Positions 61,852-64,000 of a stretch of DNA of 64,000 nt are shown piece by piece (the first letter of the stretch is position 1; each line of letters opens with the position of its first letter). This DNA is from a virus. Made by a program: the position numbers and the translations under genes. The stretch is taken from the IMG/VR virus record IMGVR_UViG_3300017964_000010, positions 1 through 64,000 of that record. The stretch is one strand, 5' to 3'. The notes below the pieces were generated by a model. It saw nothing but the letters and a program-made list of their open reading frames with translations, ran no database searches and was not told where the DNA came from.

Positions 61852-62538
61852 TTATGATATGTTTAACATTTCTTTAGTCATTATATAATCTCTTACAAGA
61901 TCTGATCTAACAATATCTTCCCAACCAAAATTAATAACTCTAAAAAATCTCATCTGTTCCACAATACTTATAAACTTTATAATCCCGTCTTTATCATCAT
62001 TATATTTAAAATCCGATTGTAAATAATCTCCACAAAAAATAATTTTACAATCATTTCCGACACGAGTAATAACAGAATCTAATTCATGAAAATTCAAGTT
62101 TTGCATTTCATCAACTACTATAATAGTTTGGTCAAATGTTGCTCCACGAATATAAGAAGTTGTTTCAAATATAAGTTTATTACCAGTTACTAATTTTCCA
62201 TATGCTCCTCTATAACCAAATATTTCATCACAAATATTTTTATAAGGTGCTTTATAGGGGTCTTCCTTTTCTTCTTTAGATCCAGGAAGATGTCCTGCAT
62301 CTCTTGTAGGAACCATTGACCTCATAATCATAATTTGTCTGTACATATCAGGTTTATTTAACATTTCTTTAAAAGCATTATATAAAGCTATAAATGTTTT
62401 ACCTGTTCCCGCACTACCAGTTAATATTAAATTGTGACCTTTATTCCAAAAATCAAAGGCTTTCTTTTGATTATCTGTAATAGGATCAATTTTTTCAAGT
62501 TCATCAAAAGAAACTGTTAATGAATTATTTTTTTTCAT
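61852..62538 (-). CDS. phoH: PhoH-like P-loop ATPase (228 aa)
   Basis: PhoH-type NTPase. Walker A GSAGTGKT (~residue 40), the sensor and ring landmarks RSMVPTRDAGHLPGSKEEKE and KNICDEIFG, Walker B IIVVDEMQN, and CGDYLQSDFK. It belongs to the short PhoH form common in marine T4-like phages; its role (RNA or phosphate-starvation related) is not settled. Its start overlaps the previous gene by 4 bp. Confidence 0.92.
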   Translation of the reverse strand: MKKNNSLTVSFDELEKIDPITDNQKKAFDFWNKGHNLILTGSAGTGKTFIALYNAFKEMLNKPDMYRQIMIMRSMVPTRDAGHLPGSKEEKEDPYKAPYKNICDEIFGYRGAYGKLVTGNKLIFETTSYIRGATFDQTIIVVDEMQNLNFHELDSVITRVGNDCKIIFCGDYLQSDFKYNDDKDGIIKFISIVEQMRFFRVINFGWEDIVRSDLVRDYIMTKEMLNIS

Positions 62539-62768
62539 GTTTTTATTGTGTTATCTTTCCCAGAACCAGATTTTACTTTATTTAAAATATCTTTAAATCC
62601 ATCTGGCACTTTTGAATTTAAGCTTCCTACACTAGAAACAATTTTTGGTGCAGATAGAACTTGAATTACGTTAGGCATTTCATTTAGAATGGCTTGAAGT
62701 TCATCCCAAGTACACACAACATCCCAAGTGTGATTATCTTTAATGTTTTTCAGAGTATAACTTGGCAT
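62535..62768 (-). CDS. FmdB-like small protein without zinc cysteines (77 aa)
   Basis: MPSYTLKNIKDNHTWDVVCT, then WDELQAILNEMPNVIQVLSA, SKVPDGFKDILNKVK. The layout (M-P-x-Y start, target-loop, P-x-V, DGFKD end) resembles FmdB-like small phage proteins, but the usual CxxC pair is missing. Start taken at 62768: GGTGG lies before it; the ATG at 62795 is less likely. Function is unknown. Confidence 0.62.
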   Translation of the reverse strand: MPSYTLKNIKDNHTWDVVCTWDELQAILNEMPNVIQVLSAPKIVSSVGSLNSKVPDGFKDILNKVKSGSGKDNTIKT

Positions 62769-62949
62769 TATTTTTCCACCATTTCCAATTATCATCTATT
62801 TCATATCTATACATTGTTTTCCAGCTTTTTGATAACGGCGACCAAATCTGTATTAATTTATTTTTCTTTACTTGGGTTTGACAAAGACGCATTTTCATAC
62901 CTTTACCCCATTCTATTTTTTCCAAAACATCTATATCAAGCTGCAACAT
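62740..62949 (-). CDS. Small basic protein of unknown function (69 aa)
   Basis: MLQLDIDVLEKIEWGKGMKM, RLCQTQVKKNKLIQIWSPLS, KSWKTMYRYEIDDNWKWWKN. Rich in Trp and Lys. Not recognised. ATG at 62949 with GGAGTGG before it is preferred to the GTG at 62970. It overlaps both neighbours. Confidence 0.62.
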   Translation of the reverse strand: MLQLDIDVLEKIEWGKGMKMRLCQTQVKKNKLIQIWSPLSKSWKTMYRYEIDDNWKWWKNNAKLYSEKH

Positions 62950-63499
62950 TAAACCACTCCGGTATATCACGTTTTGTCCAAGCCATTTTAAAACGATCTT
63001 GTTTAGTTTGATAATATTCTTGATAAGAACGTACAGGATCTCCTATATGTATGCATTGAGGTTCGTGTTGCATTGCAAGAGCAAAAGGTGTGAGTCCTTT
63101 ATTATAATTTAGATTTTTTGGTGGAACAGACAAAATTTCTTCAAGCAGAATTTGTGTGTTGTGAACTTTATCATAGCGATATTGATATTCTACACAAAGT
63201 CCAATAAAATGTTCATAGTGCCAAGCATAGTTACCTATAGATTGCATAGTCCATACTGTACAAGGATGATTATGATGAACTGCTTTGTATAAAGTATTTT
63301 CCATATTTGCATCCGGATGAACCCAGTAATTTATCATTCTTTTTCCAGACTTTGAAAGACGTTTTTCTATATAGCCATCCAACATTCTATGAGCAGTAGA
63401 TAGCATTTGAGCCGATTCTACTATCATTTTAACTACGTGTTTATCACACTGTAATTGTGCAGATTTGATAGGATTACTATCAAGTACAAAAATATTCAT
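62936..63499 (-). CDS. Conserved phage protein, DenV/pyrimidine-dimer glycosylase-like in places (187 aa)
   Basis: A widespread phage protein type: MNIFVLDSNPIKSAQLQCDK, HVVKMIVESAQMLSTAHRML, then RMINYWVHPDANMENTLYKA, VHHNHPCTVWTMQSIG and TPFALAMQHEPQCIHIGDP. It is often annotated as a pyrimidine-dimer-like or unknown protein; the H and CDKHVVK motif are only weakly like T4 DenV. A DNA-repair role is a guess. First gene after the promoter at 63527-63555; SD GGAG precedes the ATG. Confidence 0.72.
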   Translation of the reverse strand: MNIFVLDSNPIKSAQLQCDKHVVKMIVESAQMLSTAHRMLDGYIEKRLSKSGKRMINYWVHPDANMENTLYKAVHHNHPCTVWTMQSIGNYAWHYEHFIGLCVEYQYRYDKVHNTQILLEEILSVPPKNLNYNKGLTPFALAMQHEPQCIHIGDPVRSYQEYYQTKQDRFKMAWTKRDIPEWFNVAA

Positions 63500-63526
63500 T
63501 GGTTACTCCAAATAAGTTATGTAACT

Positions 63527-63555
63527 ATAATACTATATTTTAAGAGATTTGTAAA
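63527..63555 (-). promoter_or_regulatory. Promoter (GGTTTACA-N17-TATTAT)
   Basis: Minus strand TTTACA at 63550-63555 within ACGGTTTACA, 17-bp spacer, TATTAT at 63527-63532. It drives the gene at 62936-63499 and the PhoH-glutaredoxin-endolysin block. Confidence 0.72.
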
Positions 63556-63577
63556 CCGTTAAGTTTACAATTAAGTA

Positions 63578-63742
63578 TTATGCCGCCACCTCCATTACCG
63601 ATAATATGTGTTTATCTAAAAACTTTTTCTTTGCTTCAATTTTTTTCACCAATTCTGTTTCCCCTTCTTCAATTAACTGGTCTGTAAATGTATTTAATTC
63701 TTCAGAATCTTTAATTAGTCTTTGTAATTGATGATCGGACAT
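63578..63742 (-). CDS. Small helical protein (54 aa; alternative N-terminal extension to 63826)
   Basis: From the preferred ATG: MSDHQLQRLIKDSEELNTFT, DQLIEEGETELVKKIEAKKK, FLDKHILSVMEVAA. Helical and charged; not recognised. It has a strong SD (AAAGGAG). An in-frame ATG 28 codons earlier (63826) with AAAGGTT before it would add a tail (NNNQSKNFVAGFLSKGLPAF); its DNA contains the hairpin at 63767-63797. Confidence 0.6.
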   Translation of the reverse strand: MSDHQLQRLIKDSEELNTFTDQLIEEGETELVKKIEAKKKFLDKHILSVMEVAA

Positions 63743-63766
63743 TATTATCTCCTTTAGAAAAGTGAA

Positions 63767-63797
63767 AGCTGGCAATCCCTTGGAAAGGAAGCCAGCT
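63767..63797 (-). other. Hairpin before the SD of the 54-aa gene
   Basis: Minus strand AGCTGGC ... GCCAGCT, 7-bp perfect arms and a 17-nt loop with a possible inner CCTT/AAGG pair, followed by TTTCACTTTTCT and the SD. It could be an attenuator or a weak terminator, or simply coding sequence if the longer start is used. Confidence 0.4.
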
Positions 63798-63828
63798 ACA
63801 AAGTTTTTAGATTGATTATTATTCATTA

Positions 63829-64000
63829 TTAACCTTTTTGTATTAAACCCGGATAAGCCTCCTGTACTACTGTTTTTGATATACCTTTTATGGATTTTTT
63901 ACTAACCATGTTTATTACAACCTTAGCGTCTAATGGGTGAATTGATTCTAATAGCCTAATATAAATATTTTCCCGTTTAGCTTTTAAAACACCTCTGGAA
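63829..64000 (-). CDS. Conserved phage protein, C-terminal part only (DUF6433-like)
   Basis: Frame open from the right edge to TAA at 63829-63831; 57 codons visible. It reads ...LLESIHPLDAKVVINMVSKK then SIKGISKTVVQEAYPGLIQK. The ending (KTVVQEAYPGLI) is like the C-terminus of a small conserved T4-like phage protein (DUF6433 type). The start is outside the window. Confidence 0.6.
   Translation of the reverse strand, partial: SRGVLKAKRENIYIRLLESIHPLDAKVVINMVSKKSIKGISKTVVQEAYPGLIQKG

Overview
The window looks like part of the genome of a strictly lytic, marine-type T4-like myovirus. The sequence is AT-rich. It carries recognisable T4-type baseplate genes (gp48, gp53, gp27, gp5, gp25, gp6, gp7, gp8), a T4-type ssDNA-binding protein (gp32), the late-transcription co-activator gp33, head-completion protein gp4, and accessory genes typical of T4-like phages of marine bacteria (PhoH, MazG, glutaredoxin). 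No integrase, tRNA gene, transposase or CRISPR array was seen. A SAR11- or cyanobacterium-type host is inferred from gene style and base composition only.

Layout. (1) 1-29166, minus strand: about 29 kb of fibre and appendage genes, including an 11.5-kb gene for a 3823-residue repeat-built protein, tandem LamG fibres, a PKD-domain protein, a glycine-rich adhesin-like protein and a fibre ending in an S74 chaperone. (2) 29168-47613, minus strand: the baseplate, with a DUF4815-like giant protein, gp8, gp7, gp6, gp25, needle, amidase, OB-lysozyme, gp27-like hub, gp53 and gp48. The T4 gp5 puncturing device is spread over three adjacent genes. (3) 47675-52202, plus strand: gp4, an unknown gene, a tube-like protein, gp26-like chaperone, a -1 frameshift site with a short downstream frame, and the tape measure. 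(4) 52199-64000, minus strand: replication, transcription and accessory genes, mostly very short and translationally coupled, with two longer blocks (GIY-YIG protein and GH19 endolysin).

Regulation visible in the sequence. Structural genes are preceded by T4 late-promoter octamers (TATAAATA), including a divergent pair between gp48 and gp4. The accessory region has six promoters of one design, TTTACA/TTTACT, exactly 17 bp, then a TATAAT-like box. Four of these share an extended GGTTTACA element. gp33 in the window fits the T4 late system; gp55 and gp45 are not in view.

The most unusual non-coding element is a roughly 182-bp, GC-richer segment at 58093-58274. It is bounded by a 16-bp inverted repeat, predicts several internal hairpins on the minus strand, overlaps a 28-codon ORF, and ends at the ribosome binding site of a tiny membrane protein. 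It may be an undescribed structured RNA or leader element. Other notable items are the overlap organisation of the gp26-like gene, the pentapeptide-repeat and YadA-like segments of the giant protein, and extensive module sharing among fibres.
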